From Arthrobacter sp. KBS0702 (lineage in GTDB: Bacteria; Actinomycetota; Actinomycetes; Actinomycetales; Micrococcaceae): a stretch of DNA of 64,000 nucleotides. Both the position numbers and the translations under genes were made by a program. This document shows positions 26,031 through 34,875 of this stretch, piece by piece. The stretch spans positions 2,976,001 to 3,040,000 of the forward strand of contig NZ_CP042172.1 in assembly GCF_005937985.2 (NCBI RefSeq), in the 5' to 3' direction. Position 1 is the stretch's first letter; every line of letters begins with the position of its first letter. The notes under the pieces were generated by a model that did no database searches, had not been told where the DNA came from, and saw only the letters and a program-made list of their open reading frames with translations.

Positions 26031-27368
26031 ATGACCACCCCCACCGCTGAATCTGCCCTCGCCGCCAGTGACGCCGTCCTGGACCGCGAAGAAACCATCT
26101 CCCGCGACGAGCTCGAAGCCTTGCAGCTCAGCCGCCTGCAGCACACCGTGGCGTACGCCTACGACCGCGTTCCCCTGTACAAGCGGAAGTTCGACGAGGC
26201 CGGCGTGCACCCCACGGACCTCCGCGAGCTCTCGGACCTGGGCAAGTTCCCCTTCACCACCAAGGAGGACCTGCGCCTGGAGTACCCCTTCGGCATGTTC
26301 GCCGTGCCGCAGCACGAGGTGGCCCGGATCCATGCCAGCTCCGGCACCACGGGCCGCGCCACCGTGGTCGGCTACACCAAGAAGGACCTCGCAGACTGGG
26401 CCAAGCTCGTGGCCCGCTCGCTGCGCGCCTCCGGCGTCCGGCCCGGGATGAAGGTCCACAACGCGTACGGCTATGGCCTGTTCACCGGTGGCATGGGCGC
26501 CCACGCCGGAGCCGAGGCCCTCGGCTGCACGGTCATCCCGATCTCCGGCGGGCAGACCGAACGCCAGATCACCCTGATCCAGGACTTCAAGCCGGACGCG
26601 ATCCTGGCCACCCCGACCTACCTCCTGACCATCGCCGACGCGATGATGAAGCAGGGCATCGACCCGGCCTCCACCTCGCTCAAGTACGCCGTCCTCGGCG
26701 CCGAGCCCTGGACCGAGGAAATGCGGCACGAGCTCGAAGTCACCATGAACATCAAGGCCTGCGATATCTACGGGCTTTCCGAGGTCATGGGCCCGGGCGT
26801 TGCCGGCGAGGCCGTGGAAACCCAGGACGGCAGCCACATCTGGGAGGACCACTTCCGCCCCGAAATCATCGACGCCTTTGATCCCTCGGTGGTCCTGGGC
26901 GACGGTGAACCCGGCGAGCTGGTCTTCACCTCGCTCACCAAGGAAGCGCTGCCGATCATTCGCTACCGCACCAAGGACCTCACCCGGCTGCTGCCCGGCA
27001 CCGCGCGCCCCGCGCACCGCCGCATGGGCCGCATCACCGGGCGCAGCGACGACATGATCATCCTGCGCGGCGTGAACCTGTTCCCCTCGCAGATCGAGGA
27101 GATCGCGTTGCGGATCCCGGAACTGAGCCCGCACTTCCAGCTGGAACTGACCCGCCCGGAGGGCCAGCGGATGGACCAGCTGACCGTCAAGATCGAACGC
27201 CGCGAGTCGGTCACGGTCGAGGGCAGCACGACGGCGGCGAAGGTGCTGCAGCAGCAGATCAAGATCCACGTCGGCTCCTCCTGCACCGTCGACGTCGTCG
27301 AACCGGGTTCGCTGGAACGTTCCAACGGCAAGCTGCGCCGGATCTACGACCTGCGCCCCAAGGCCTGA
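26031..27368 (+). CDS. paaK: Phenylacetate-CoA ligase
   Basis: A 445-residue adenylate-forming enzyme that activates phenylacetate with CoA and ATP, the first pathway step. Motifs are HASSGTTGRATVVGYT (P-loop), YGYGLFTGGMGAHAGAE, GLSEVMGPGVAGE and the C-terminal GRSDDMIILRGVNLFPSQIEE. The start at 26031 follows the paaI stop with CAGGGA upstream; the frame is open earlier only as a shadow inside paaI. It shares the operon and the PaaR-type site with paaI. Confidence 0.96.
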   Translation: MTTPTAESALAASDAVLDREETISRDELEALQLSRLQHTVAYAYDRVPLYKRKFDEAGVHPTDLRELSDLGKFPFTTKEDLRLEYPFGMFAVPQHEVARIHASSGTTGRATVVGYTKKDLADWAKLVARSLRASGVRPGMKVHNAYGYGLFTGGMGAHAGAEALGCTVIPISGGQTERQITLIQDFKPDAILATPTYLLTIADAMMKQGIDPASTSLKYAVLGAEPWTEEMRHELEVTMNIKACDIYGLSEVMGPGVAGEAVETQDGSHIWEDHFRPEIIDAFDPSVVLGDGEPGELVFTSLTKEALPIIRYRTKDLTRLLPGTARPAHRRMGRITGRSDDMIILRGVNLFPSQIEEIALRIPELSPHFQLELTRPEGQRMDQLTVKIERRESVTVEGSTTAAKVLQQQIKIHVGSSCTVDVVEPGSLERSNGKLRRIYDLRPKA

Positions 27369-27371
27369 CCC

Positions 27372-27392
27372 GACCGACCGTTCATGAGAAAC
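27372..27392. promoter_or_regulatory. PaaR-type operator before paaR
   Basis: ACCGACCGTTCATGAG sits between the paaK stop and the paaR start, eight bases before its ATG. The left half-site is perfect and the right half is weaker. The location suggests autoregulation. Confidence 0.6.
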
Positions 27393-27400
27393 TAACGAGT

Positions 27401-28006
27401 ATGCCCAGCACAGTAAGCAGCACCAAGCGCGGCCGCCCCGGCTATGACCAGCAGTCGGTCCTGCTGATCGCCGTGGACGTCTTCAACCGCCACGGCTATG
27501 ACGCCACGTCGATGGGCATCCTCGCCGAGAACCTGGGCATCTCCAAGTCCGCGATCTACCACCATGTGCCGTCCAAGGGCGACCTCCTGAAGCTCGCCCT
27601 CGACCACGCCCTGGGCGGTCTCGAAGCCATCCTGGACCAGCCGCAAGCCCAGACCGGCACCGCCGACGCCCGGCTGGAATTCGTGGTCCGGGAGACCATC
27701 TCGGTGCTGGTGGAGCGGCTGCCGTTCGTCACGCTGCTGCTCAGGCTGCGCGGCAACACCGAGATCGAACGGGACGCCCTGGCACGGCGGCGCACCTTCG
27801 ACCACAAGGTCGCTGCCCTGATCTCCGCGGCCCGCGACGAGGGCTCGCTCCGCCAGGACATCGACCCCCGCACGGTCACCCGGCTGCTGTTCGGCACCAT
27901 CAACTCGATCGTCGAATGGTACAAACCCGGCGGCTCGCTGTCCCCGAAGAAGCTGGCCGACGACGTCATCACCATGGCGTTCCAAGGCCTGCACGTCCCG
28001 GACTAG
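27401..28006 (+). CDS. paaR: TetR family regulator, probable PaaR
   Basis: A 201-residue TetR-type protein. The DNA-binding domain spans about 18-65 with LIAVDVFNRHGYDATSMGIL and the recognition part LGISKSAIYHHVPSKGDLL. The C-terminal helical domain should bind the inducer, phenylacetyl-CoA in known PaaR proteins. It is directly downstream of paaIK and is preceded by one of five matching palindromes. The known actinobacterial PaaR (described in Corynebacterium glutamicum) recognises a palindrome with ACCG and CGGT half-sites, which agrees with the sites here. Confidence 0.82.
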   Translation: MPSTVSSTKRGRPGYDQQSVLLIAVDVFNRHGYDATSMGILAENLGISKSAIYHHVPSKGDLLKLALDHALGGLEAILDQPQAQTGTADARLEFVVRETISVLVERLPFVTLLLRLRGNTEIERDALARRRTFDHKVAALISAARDEGSLRQDIDPRTVTRLLFGTINSIVEWYKPGGSLSPKKLADDVITMAFQGLHVPD

Positions 28007-28035
28007 CCGGCCTCGGGATTAGGCCGCGGACGTCG

Positions 28036-28377
28036 TCACCCCGCTGTTCCGCCCTGGGCCGTCATGACCCACCCGAGGAAATACATCAAGGCCGCGGACA
28101 GGATCAGGGTGAACGCCGCGACCAGGAGGGAACGATCCCTCGCCCACAGCAGGGCTGCCCACAGCATCACCACGGTGGCCACCAGCAGGATCACCACGAT
28201 GTCGTCGGAGGCTCCTGCCTGGAATACGGCCTGGCCCAGGACTAGGAGCACCCAGGCGGGCGACAGGACGGTGACATAGGCCATCGTCAGAGCCACCTTG
28301 CCCATTCGGGTGATCGGGAACCAGGCAACGCCGCGGCTCCCAGCTTTGGGCGCCGGTCCGGACGGGGAATGGCTCAT
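28036..28377 (-). CDS. Small membrane protein of unknown function
   Basis: A 113-residue protein with three to four hydrophobic helices (VALTMAYVTVLSPAWVLLVL, IVVILLVATVVMLWAALLW, LLVAAFTLILSAALMYFLG). The N-terminal 25 residues are polar. The start at 28377 has GAGGGAGA seven bases upstream; an in-frame ATG at 28416 has none. No family is recognised. It converges on paaR, ending 29 bases from its stop. Confidence 0.65.
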   Translation of the reverse strand: MSHSPSGPAPKAGSRGVAWFPITRMGKVALTMAYVTVLSPAWVLLVLGQAVFQAGASDDIVVILLVATVVMLWAALLWARDRSLLVAAFTLILSAALMYFLGWVMTAQGGTAG

Positions 28378-28452
28378 GCTGGCGTCTCCCTCCGGCGGCC
28401 GGGAATCTGGTCCCAAGCTACACCCTGAGGCGGGACGCCAGCGGGCCGCCGC

Positions 28453-28860
28453 TCAGAGCTGGTAGTCGGCCGCCGTGGTGATGTTCTCGTGCACGCAGAG
28501 AATGTTGTGCTCGGTGTCCATAAACCAGGCGCACTTCTCCGAATCCGTGGTGCAAATATGGTTCTCGGTCTTGAGGCCGGGCAGATCGTAGTCCTGGAAC
28601 ATGACGCCCTTGGCTTCCATTTCCTTGACCGTGCGTTCGATCCCGCTGACTTCGAAACTCAGGGTGGTGTGCTCTGAATGCTTTCCATCCCGGACTGGCA
28701 TCAGCTGCAGCATCGGGCCGCCGGCTGAGCCAAAGAGCTCGCTTCCATCGTCTGTCATTCCACGGTGAGGCAGGCCCAGGGTGTCCGCATAGAAGCGGTG
28801 GGCACGCTCTGCATCATCGACTGGCAGGACCGTTGTGGCTTTGCTTAAAACGAGGGTCAT
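28453..28860 (-). CDS. VOC (glyoxalase/bleomycin-resistance fold) protein
   Basis: A 135-residue vicinal-oxygen-chelate protein. The two beta-alpha-beta-beta-beta units are visible: VLPVDDAERAHRFYADTLGLP followed by GPMLQLMPV, and SFEVSGIERTVKEMEAKGV followed by CAWFMDTEHNILCVHEN. The start at 28860 is set by a near-perfect AGGAGGTGG. Such proteins are dioxygenases, isomerases or resistance proteins; the substrate is unknown. Confidence 0.82.
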   Translation of the reverse strand: MTLVLSKATTVLPVDDAERAHRFYADTLGLPHRGMTDDGSELFGSAGGPMLQLMPVRDGKHSEHTTLSFEVSGIERTVKEMEAKGVMFQDYDLPGLKTENHICTTDSEKCAWFMDTEHNILCVHENITTAADYQL

Positions 28861-29001
28861 TTCGCCACCTCCTACGAGGAGAATTTTACGCCGCCGCGGA
28901 ACCGAAAGAGCCGGCTCATGGAGACCGCGGCTTTGCACAGCCCGGCCACAGGAAGGCAACGGCTACGTCACAGCCGGCCGCCGGAGGATAGTGACCATCA
29001 G

Positions 29002-29259
29002 ATGCCGCCGGACCGAATCGAGGGATTGACAGTGCGCACCTTGGAACACCGTCCCGCCGTCGCCTGCGATCGGCTGGAGACCGCGACGGCGGTGGACGTC
29101 CGCCCGTCCGCGGCCGGCCAAAGCGATCCCGGGCGGGACCTCTATGCGCAACGGTCACGGTACCTGGCGGGCCTCTGCATGCCCCCGGCTCCTCCATGGG
29201 AAGACCTGTCTGAACAGGTCAAGGACAGATGGCGGGGCCACGCTGCTGAGCTCGGGTGA
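29002..29259 (+). CDS. Small hypothetical protein
   Basis: An 85-residue reading frame. The C-terminal third, YAQRSRYLAGLC followed by WEDLSEQVKDRWRGHAAELG, has the look of a conserved small actinobacterial protein, while the first half is less ordered. The ATG at 29002 has GGAGG 13 bases upstream, rather far; a GTG at 29032 or the upstream ATG at 28918 are alternatives. The divergent VOC gene starts 141 bases away. Real coding is more likely than not. Confidence 0.45.
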   Translation: MPPDRIEGLTVRTLEHRPAVACDRLETATAVDVRPSAAGQSDPGRDLYAQRSRYLAGLCMPPAPPWEDLSEQVKDRWRGHAAELG

Positions 29260-29420
29260 GCCGGCGGGCGGCCCGGGCACGGCACGGGTCGGCCCACATT
29301 CACAGCAGATTCACAGCTTTACCCGGGGGCAGGCACAGGAGGGGTTGGTGAGCTTGGCCCCTGCATCGGGTAGCGGACACGATGCGCAGGTTTTGACTAC
29401 ACCTTTTTGGGAGTAGCTCT

Positions 29421-30683
29421 ATGGATGCAACCGATCATTCCGGCATTGGCGAAGAGTTTTCCGGGCCCGGTCCCCGGCCCGTCCTGCCGGAGGGATCAGG
29501 CTCCGCGCCCCGGGCACCCGGCCGAAACCAACCCAAGCGACGCCTCATGGGCCTGGACGCCGTGCGTGGTTTCGCCCTGGTCGGAATGATGGGCGTGCAT
29601 CTGCTTCCTGCCTGGACGGACAACTTCGAACCCACCGCAAGCTGGCTGCTCTTCGCCGGCAAATCCGCGGCACTGTTTGCGGTGCTGGCCGGCGTCGCGC
29701 TGGCCTTCAATTCCGGCGGGCGGAGGCCTATGCGTGGCCGCACCCTCACCGCGGCCCGGGCATCCCTCGCCGTCCGCGGGCTGCTGATCCTGGGACTCGG
29801 CCTGGCCATCGCGTACGTCGATATGCCCGCCTACATCATCCTGGCCTACTACGGGGCGATGTTCATTCTGGCGATCCCCCTGCTGGGGCTCTCCGTCCGC
29901 CCGGTGGCGTTCGCGGCCCTGGCCTTGGCACTCGCCGGACCCGTCATCATGCAGGCCGTGCGGGACGGGCTTCCCGAGCCGGGCTACGACCCCACGTTCG
30001 CCACGGCGTTGGCCGACCCGGGCGTGTTCTTCAGCCAGCTGCTGTTCACCGGCGTCTACCCTGCGCTGCCGTGGATGGCCTATATCTGCGCCGGACTGGC
30101 GGTGGGGCGCCTGAACCTCACGGATGCGGGGATCCAGCTCCGGCTGCTGACCGGAGGGGCGGCGCTGGCCGTGGGCGCGTGGCTGGCCTCAGTCCTTGCG
30201 CTGGGTCCCCTGGGCGGCCTGAAAGCGATCCAGGATGCAACCCCCGCGCTGTCCGCCGACGCCGTCAACGACGCGCTAATCTGGGGGCCGGATTCCAGCC
30301 TGCCGACGACGTCCTGGTGGTGGCTGACGATCGCGGCGCCGCATTCCAGCACACCCCTGGACATCCTTCTCACGATCGGAACATCCCTGGCCGCCATCGG
30401 CGCCGCGCTGCTGGCCGCCAACGTCATCCGCGGCGTCCTCACGCCCCTGGCCGCCGCCGGCAGCATGACCCTGACCTTGTATTCCGCCCACCTCTTGGTC
30501 CTTGCCACCGGGTTCCTCGCGGACCTGCCCTACGTTTCCTGGGGCATCCAAGTGGCGGTCGCCGTCGTTTTCGCCTTCCTCTGGAAGAGGTCACTGGGCC
30601 GGGGACCGCTGGAACGCGTCATTGCAGCCGCCACCCAAAGAACCCGCGACCATGTCTTGGCCTCGCGGCCACAACCCGCCTAA
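29421..30683 (+). CDS. DUF418/heparan-acetyltransferase-like membrane protein
   Basis: A 420-residue integral membrane protein with about ten helices. After 35 polar residues the family hallmark appears: RLMGLDAVRGFALVGMMGVH with a conserved His, then later PLAAAGSMTLTLYSAHLLV, a DUF418-type C-terminal motif. Related proteins are putative acyltransferases of surface polymers. GGGAG lies eight bases before the ATG. The 160-base region upstream (29260-29420) holds short direct repeats of TTCACAG but no clear promoter. Confidence 0.75.
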   Translation: MDATDHSGIGEEFSGPGPRPVLPEGSGSAPRAPGRNQPKRRLMGLDAVRGFALVGMMGVHLLPAWTDNFEPTASWLLFAGKSAALFAVLAGVALAFNSGGRRPMRGRTLTAARASLAVRGLLILGLGLAIAYVDMPAYIILAYYGAMFILAIPLLGLSVRPVAFAALALALAGPVIMQAVRDGLPEPGYDPTFATALADPGVFFSQLLFTGVYPALPWMAYICAGLAVGRLNLTDAGIQLRLLTGGAALAVGAWLASVLALGPLGGLKAIQDATPALSADAVNDALIWGPDSSLPTTSWWWLTIAAPHSSTPLDILLTIGTSLAAIGAALLAANVIRGVLTPLAAAGSMTLTLYSAHLLVLATGFLADLPYVSWGIQVAVAVVFAFLWKRSLGRGPLERVIAAATQRTRDHVLASRPQPA

Positions 30684-30698
30684 GGGAGTGTCGGAGGG

Positions 30699-32810
30699 TT
30701 ACTTCTCGACGAGGGTGAGCACATCGTAGGTGGCCACGATTTCATCGTTCTGGTTGGTCAGGACGGCGTCCCAGGCCACCTCGCCGTACTCGTCCGTCTC
30801 ACGCGGGGTGATCTTCTTGGCTGTCAGGGTGACCCGGATGGAGTCGCCGGCCGCAACGGGTGTGATGAAGCGCAGGTTCTCCAGGCCGTAGTTGGCCAGT
30901 ACCGGGCCCGGCGCGGGCTCCACGAACAAGCCGGCGCCCCAGGCCAGGAGCAGGTAGCCGTGGGCGACGATGCCCGGGAAGAACGGGTTGGCCTCCGCGG
31001 CCTCCTGGTTGGTGTGGGCGTAGAAGGTGTCGCCGGTGGAATTGGCGAACTTGGTGATCTCCTCCAGCGAGACCTCGCGCAGCTCCGACCGGATGGCGTC
31101 GCCGATGTGCAGCGTGGCCAGGGACTTCCGGAACGGGTGCTGGCCCTCGGTGTCCAAGGTGAAGTTGCGGTCCGCTCCGGTGTGCCAGACGCCGGTGACG
31201 GCGGTCAGCATGTTCGGCGAGCCCTGGATGGCGGTGCGCTGCATGTGGTGCATGACCGAGCGGATGCCGCCCAGTTCCTCGCCGCCGCCGGCGCGGCCCG
31301 GGCCGCCGTGGACCAGGTGCGGGACCGGAGACCCGTGCCCGGTGGAGCTGCGGGCGTCCTCCCGGTTGAGCATGAGCACGCGTCCGTGGTGCGCTGCGAT
31401 GCCGGTGACGAGTTCGCGGGCCACCTCCGGATCGTTGGTGCAGACCGAGGCGACCAGCGAGCCGCCCCCGCGGGCGGCGAGGCGGACGGCGTCGGCGAGG
31501 TCTGTGTAGCCGATCACCGAGGAGACCGGGCCGAAGGCCTCCAGCGAGTGGACCTCCTCGGCTTCCGGGTCGGCCCAGCTCAGTAGCACCGGCGACATGA
31601 ACGCGCCGCCGTCGACGACGCCGACGCTCCCGTCCGCGCTGGTGACCTTCGGCGAATCGAGGGTGCCGTAGGCGAGCTCGCCGCCGGCGTCGAGCATGGA
31701 CTGGACGGCTGCGCGCACGTCAGCGAGCTGCTCCAGCGAGGCGAGGGCGCCCATCGTGACACCTTCGGCACGCGGGTCACCCAGCACGACGCGTTCGGTG
31801 ATCCGCTCCCCCACTGCGGCCACGACGTCGGACACCAGGTCCTGCGGCACGATCGCGCGGCGGATCGAGGTGCATTTCTGGCCGGCCTTGGCCGTCATCT
31901 CGGTGACGAGCGACTTGATGAAGGCATCGAATTCCGGGGTGCCCTTGACGGCGTCCGGGCCCAGGATGGCGGCGTTGAGGGAGTCGGTTTCGGAGGTGAA
32001 GCGGACGCCGCCCTTGACCACGTTGGGGTGGGACTTCAGCGTGTTGGCGGTGGAGGCCGAGCCGGTGAAGGCGACGAGGTCGCGGTAGTCGAGGTGGTCC
32101 AACAGGGTGCGGACCGAGCCGGAGACCAGCTGCAGCGAGCCCTTGGGCAGGATGCCGGATTCGTCGATCGCCTTCACCACGGCCGCGGCGACGTAGCCGG
32201 TAGGGGTGGCGGGCTTGACGATGGTGGGGACGCCGGCGATGAAGGCCGGGGCGAGCTTTTCGAGCATGCCCCAGACCGGGAAGTTGAAGGCGTTGATCTG
32301 CACGGCGACGCCGGGGATCCGGGTGTAGATGTGTTCGCCGGCGAAGGAACCGTCCTTGGACAGCACCTCCATGGGCCCGTCCACCACCACCTGGGCGTTG
32401 GGCAGTTCGCGGCGGCCCTTGGAGCCGAAGGTGAAGAGCACGCCGATGCCGCCGTCGATGTCGATCATCGAGTCGACCTTGGTGGCGCCGGTCTGCGCGG
32501 AGAGTGCGTAGAACTCCTCGCGGCGGCCGTTGAGGTACTGCGCGAGTTCCTTGAGCTTGAGGGCGCGCTGGTGGAAGGTCAGCTTGCCCAGTTCCGCCTG
32601 GCCGGTGGTGCGGCCGTAGTCCACGACGGCGGCGAGGTCCAGGCCCTCGGTGCTCACCCTGGCCAGGAGTTCACCGGTGCTGGCGTCCAGCACGGAGGCG
32701 GCTCCGGCGGCGGAGGCTACGTCCGGGGTCCACCACGAGTTCCGGATGAAGCTCGGGACAATCTCGACGGTGTCGACTGAGGGTTCCGGAGCTGTTGCAG
32801 TGGTGGTCAT
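30699..32810 (-). CDS. paaZ: Bifunctional oxepin-CoA hydrolase / semialdehyde dehydrogenase
   Basis: A 703-residue fusion that opens the oxepin ring and oxidises the resulting aldehyde. Residues 1-530 are an aldehyde dehydrogenase (INAFNFPVWGMLEKLAPAF, FTGSASTANTL, KAGQKCTSIRRAIVP with the catalytic Cys). Residues from about 550 on are a MaoC-type hotdog hydratase with FYAHTNQEAAEANPFFPGIVAHGYLLLAWGAG, containing the Asp/His-type active site region. Length and order match E. coli PaaZ. A strong PaaR-type palindrome at 32858-32883 lies 48 bases upstream. Confidence 0.95.
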   Translation of the reverse strand: MTTTATAPEPSVDTVEIVPSFIRNSWWTPDVASAAGAASVLDASTGELLARVSTEGLDLAAVVDYGRTTGQAELGKLTFHQRALKLKELAQYLNGRREEFYALSAQTGATKVDSMIDIDGGIGVLFTFGSKGRRELPNAQVVVDGPMEVLSKDGSFAGEHIYTRIPGVAVQINAFNFPVWGMLEKLAPAFIAGVPTIVKPATPTGYVAAAVVKAIDESGILPKGSLQLVSGSVRTLLDHLDYRDLVAFTGSASTANTLKSHPNVVKGGVRFTSETDSLNAAILGPDAVKGTPEFDAFIKSLVTEMTAKAGQKCTSIRRAIVPQDLVSDVVAAVGERITERVVLGDPRAEGVTMGALASLEQLADVRAAVQSMLDAGGELAYGTLDSPKVTSADGSVGVVDGGAFMSPVLLSWADPEAEEVHSLEAFGPVSSVIGYTDLADAVRLAARGGGSLVASVCTNDPEVARELVTGIAAHHGRVLMLNREDARSSTGHGSPVPHLVHGGPGRAGGGEELGGIRSVMHHMQRTAIQGSPNMLTAVTGVWHTGADRNFTLDTEGQHPFRKSLATLHIGDAIRSELREVSLEEITKFANSTGDTFYAHTNQEAAEANPFFPGIVAHGYLLLAWGAGLFVEPAPGPVLANYGLENLRFITPVAAGDSIRVTLTAKKITPRETDEYGEVAWDAVLTNQNDEIVATYDVLTLVEK

Positions 32811-32857
32811 CGTTGACGGGTCCTTCCAACGCGGGGCAAGATCAACACGGCCAGCGC

Positions 32858-32883
32858 ATTACTGACCGTCCGTTCGGTAATAT
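32858..32883. promoter_or_regulatory. PaaR-type operator between paaZ and a thioesterase gene
   Basis: The best-preserved palindrome of the set: ATTACTGACC and its partner GTTCGGTAAT flank a short centre. It is positioned between the divergent paaZ (start 32810) and thioesterase (start 32971) and could regulate both. Confidence 0.8.
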
Positions 32884-32970
32884 GTCTACAGTACATGAAT
32901 GAGCCCTGCGGCACACTAGTTGCGGCAGCACCGACCGGCCCGTGAGGGGCCCGAGCCCCGAGGAGACGCT

Positions 32971-33387
32971 ATGACAACCGATTCCCGAGCCGCTGAGCCG
33001 TGGAAGATCACGCTTGGCGAACTTGACGAGAAAATGGGGGTCAAGATCGTGGAGCAGTCGGTGGACCGCGTCGTTGCCACCATGCCGGTGGAGGGCAACC
33101 GGCAGTCTTTCGGGCTCCTGCACGGCGGCGCCTCGCTCGCCGTAGGCGAGGCCGTGGGATCCTGGGCCGCCGTCATTCACGCCAGCACGCTGGGCAAGAC
33201 GGCGGTGGGCGTGGATGTCTCGGCCACGCATCACAAATCGGCGCGTGAGGGGCTGATCACGATCACGGCGACCCCCATCCACTTGGGCGGCACGGTCACC
33301 ACGCACGAGGTGTTGATCACCAACGAGGCCGGCGAGCGGCTGTGCACGCTGCGGATCACGAACCTGCTGCTGGACCGCAAGGGCTGA
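32971..33387 (+). CDS. Hotdog-fold thioesterase (PaaI/MenI-like)
   Basis: A 138-residue acyl-CoA thioesterase. The family pattern is QSFGLLHGGASLAVGEAVGS followed by GVDVSATHHKSAREGLITI and a C-terminal TLRITNLLL. The start at 32971 has AGGAG six bases upstream. It is divergent from paaZ and shares its PaaR-type palindrome, so it may be a second phenylacetate-pathway thioesterase. The HHKSAREG stretch resembles 1,4-dihydroxy-2-naphthoyl-CoA thioesterases, and menB/E/A lie 10 kb away, so a menaquinone role is an alternative. Confidence 0.8.
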   Translation: MTTDSRAAEPWKITLGELDEKMGVKIVEQSVDRVVATMPVEGNRQSFGLLHGGASLAVGEAVGSWAAVIHASTLGKTAVGVDVSATHHKSAREGLITITATPIHLGGTVTTHEVLITNEAGERLCTLRITNLLLDRKG

Positions 33388-33396
33388 CGCTGGCCC

Positions 33397-34035
33397 TTAC
33401 CCGTCGGCCCGGGCGCCCAGCTTGTCCCGGAGGGCGGCGAGCTCCGCGACGCTCACCCCGTTGCGGCCCAGGAACTCCTCGGTTTTCACCTGCCGCACGA
33501 AGTGCAGGAGGCTTTCCCGGCGGCGGGTGATCAGCGTCGCGAGGACGTCCTCGGGCAGGTACCGCTCGTACGGATGCGGGGTGGCGGACACCCGGTGGTG
33601 TTCATTGATGCCCCGCATGGCGCGCTCGTAGGCTCCGGCAATGGCGTCATCCCCGGCTCCAGCGAGGTCCTGGAGCATGGCCGCGACCATGCCGCTGCGG
33701 TCCCGGCCGGCCGAGCAATGGAGCACGACGCCGCCTGGCGCAGCTGCCACGGCCTTGAACACCGCAGCTAGCTTGCCGGGGAAGATCCTGGCGTTGTCGG
33801 GATAGGACGCCGGGTCGTTCAAGTAGGGAACGCACAGCGCACGGAACTCGCTGTTGCCGGGATCCTCGGTGGGGGCATGCACGACGTCGAACGCCGCAAG
33901 GGTAGCGGCGCCGACCCGCGGATCGGTGTCGCGGCGGCGGATCTCCTCCGGGTTGCGGAGGTCGATCACGGTACGGATCCCGCCGTCGTACGCCTGCCGC
34001 CAGCCGGTCTCGGTGAGCCACTCCCGGCGCCCCAT
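33397..34035 (-). CDS. Tyrosine-specific protein phosphatase family, N-terminus in doubt
   Basis: A 212-residue phosphatase with the P-loop HCSAGRDRSGM, followed by a helical region and YLPEDVLATLITRRRESL. The Asp-containing lead-in is RTVIDLRNPEEIRRR. The first ATG at 34035 has no ribosome binding site, and homologous-looking codons continue upstream (DGAVNAWHIAGSVYR) up to an in-frame TGA at 34081-34083. Beyond it an ATG at 34122 opens the same frame. A Trp codon changed to TGA would explain this, so the gene may be truncated or inactive. It follows a GNAT gene on the same strand. Confidence 0.6.
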   Translation of the reverse strand: MGRREWLTETGWRQAYDGGIRTVIDLRNPEEIRRRDTDPRVGAATLAAFDVVHAPTEDPGNSEFRALCVPYLNDPASYPDNARIFPGKLAAVFKAVAAAPGGVVLHCSAGRDRSGMVAAMLQDLAGAGDDAIAGAYERAMRGINEHHRVSATPHPYERYLPEDVLATLITRRRESLLHFVRQVKTEEFLGRNGVSVAELAALRDKLGARADG

Positions 34036-34154
34036 CCGGTAGACGCTGCCGGCAATGTGCCAGGCGTTGACGGCTCCGTCTCAGGCAATGGCGACGGGCG
34101 GGGCCGCGGCAGAAGACGTCATCCTGAAAGTCAAGCACACACGCCGTCTCCGCC

Positions 34155-34775
34155 CTAGCGCCGCTTCGCCAGCCGCGCTTCGAGTCCGCTGCGGACCATC
34201 GGCCACTCGTGTTCGAGGATTGAAAACACCACGGTATCGCGCAGGACGCCGTCGGCTGTCCGGGTGTGACTGCGCAGCACGCCGTCCTGTTTGGCGCCCA
34301 GCCGGGCGATCGCCTCGCGGGACTGGTGGTTGAGCCAGTGCGTGCGGAATTCGACGGCGGGGCAGCCCAGGGTTTCGAAGGCGTGCCGGAGCAGCAGCAG
34401 CTTGGAGTCAGGGTTGCTGCCGCTGCCGTGCGCGGAGGCGGCGTTCCAGGTGGAACCGATCTCCACCCGGGGCGTGGCGGCGTCGATGTTCATGTACGTG
34501 GTCATCCCGATCACCTTGCCCGGGGCGCCGGAGTCCGGGTCGAGCAGCCGGGTGGCGAACGGCAGCATCGAGCCGCTCTCCTGCAATGCCAGGCGTCGGT
34601 CGATCTCGGCGCCCATCGCCTCGGGCGCAGGGACCGAGGTGTACCAGAGCTTCCAGAGTTCGCCGTCCCGGACCGCTTCCACCAGGCCGTCATGGTGAGC
34701 GTGGCTCAAGGGTTCTAGGGCCACGTACCGGCCGGTGAGGGTGATCGGTTCGATGTGGCGCGGGGCGGTAGTCAC
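34155..34775 (-). CDS. GNAT family N-acetyltransferase
   Basis: A 206-residue protein of the RimJ/RimL-like branch. ITLTGRYVALEPLSHAHHDGL starts the fold; VEIGSTWNAASAHGSGSNPDSKLLLLRHAFE is the acetyl-CoA region with an unusually Ser/Gly-rich loop; EFRTHWLNHQSREAIARLGA is the C-terminal family motif. Substrate unknown. It sits between the phosphatase and the paaH end and is not obviously part of the phenylacetate set. Confidence 0.83.
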   Translation of the reverse strand: MTTAPRHIEPITLTGRYVALEPLSHAHHDGLVEAVRDGELWKLWYTSVPAPEAMGAEIDRRLALQESGSMLPFATRLLDPDSGAPGKVIGMTTYMNIDAATPRVEIGSTWNAASAHGSGSNPDSKLLLLRHAFETLGCPAVEFRTHWLNHQSREAIARLGAKQDGVLRSHTRTADGVLRDTVVFSILEHEWPMVRSGLEARLAKRR

Positions 34776-34834
34776 CGCACCATCCTAGGCATGCCGGCAA
34801 GCGGCCAGGTGCCTGCCGTCACGGGTGTCAACCG

Positions 34835-34870
34835 AGCCGGGCGGATCCCCCAATGGACCTCCGCCCGGCT
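34835..34870. terminator. Hairpin after paaJFH
   Basis: Arms AGCCGGGCGGA (34835-34845) and its reverse complement (34860-34870) form an 11-bp G+C stem a few bases beyond the paaH stop. There is no T-run, so termination strength is uncertain. Confidence 0.55.
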
Positions 34871-34875
34871 TCGGC

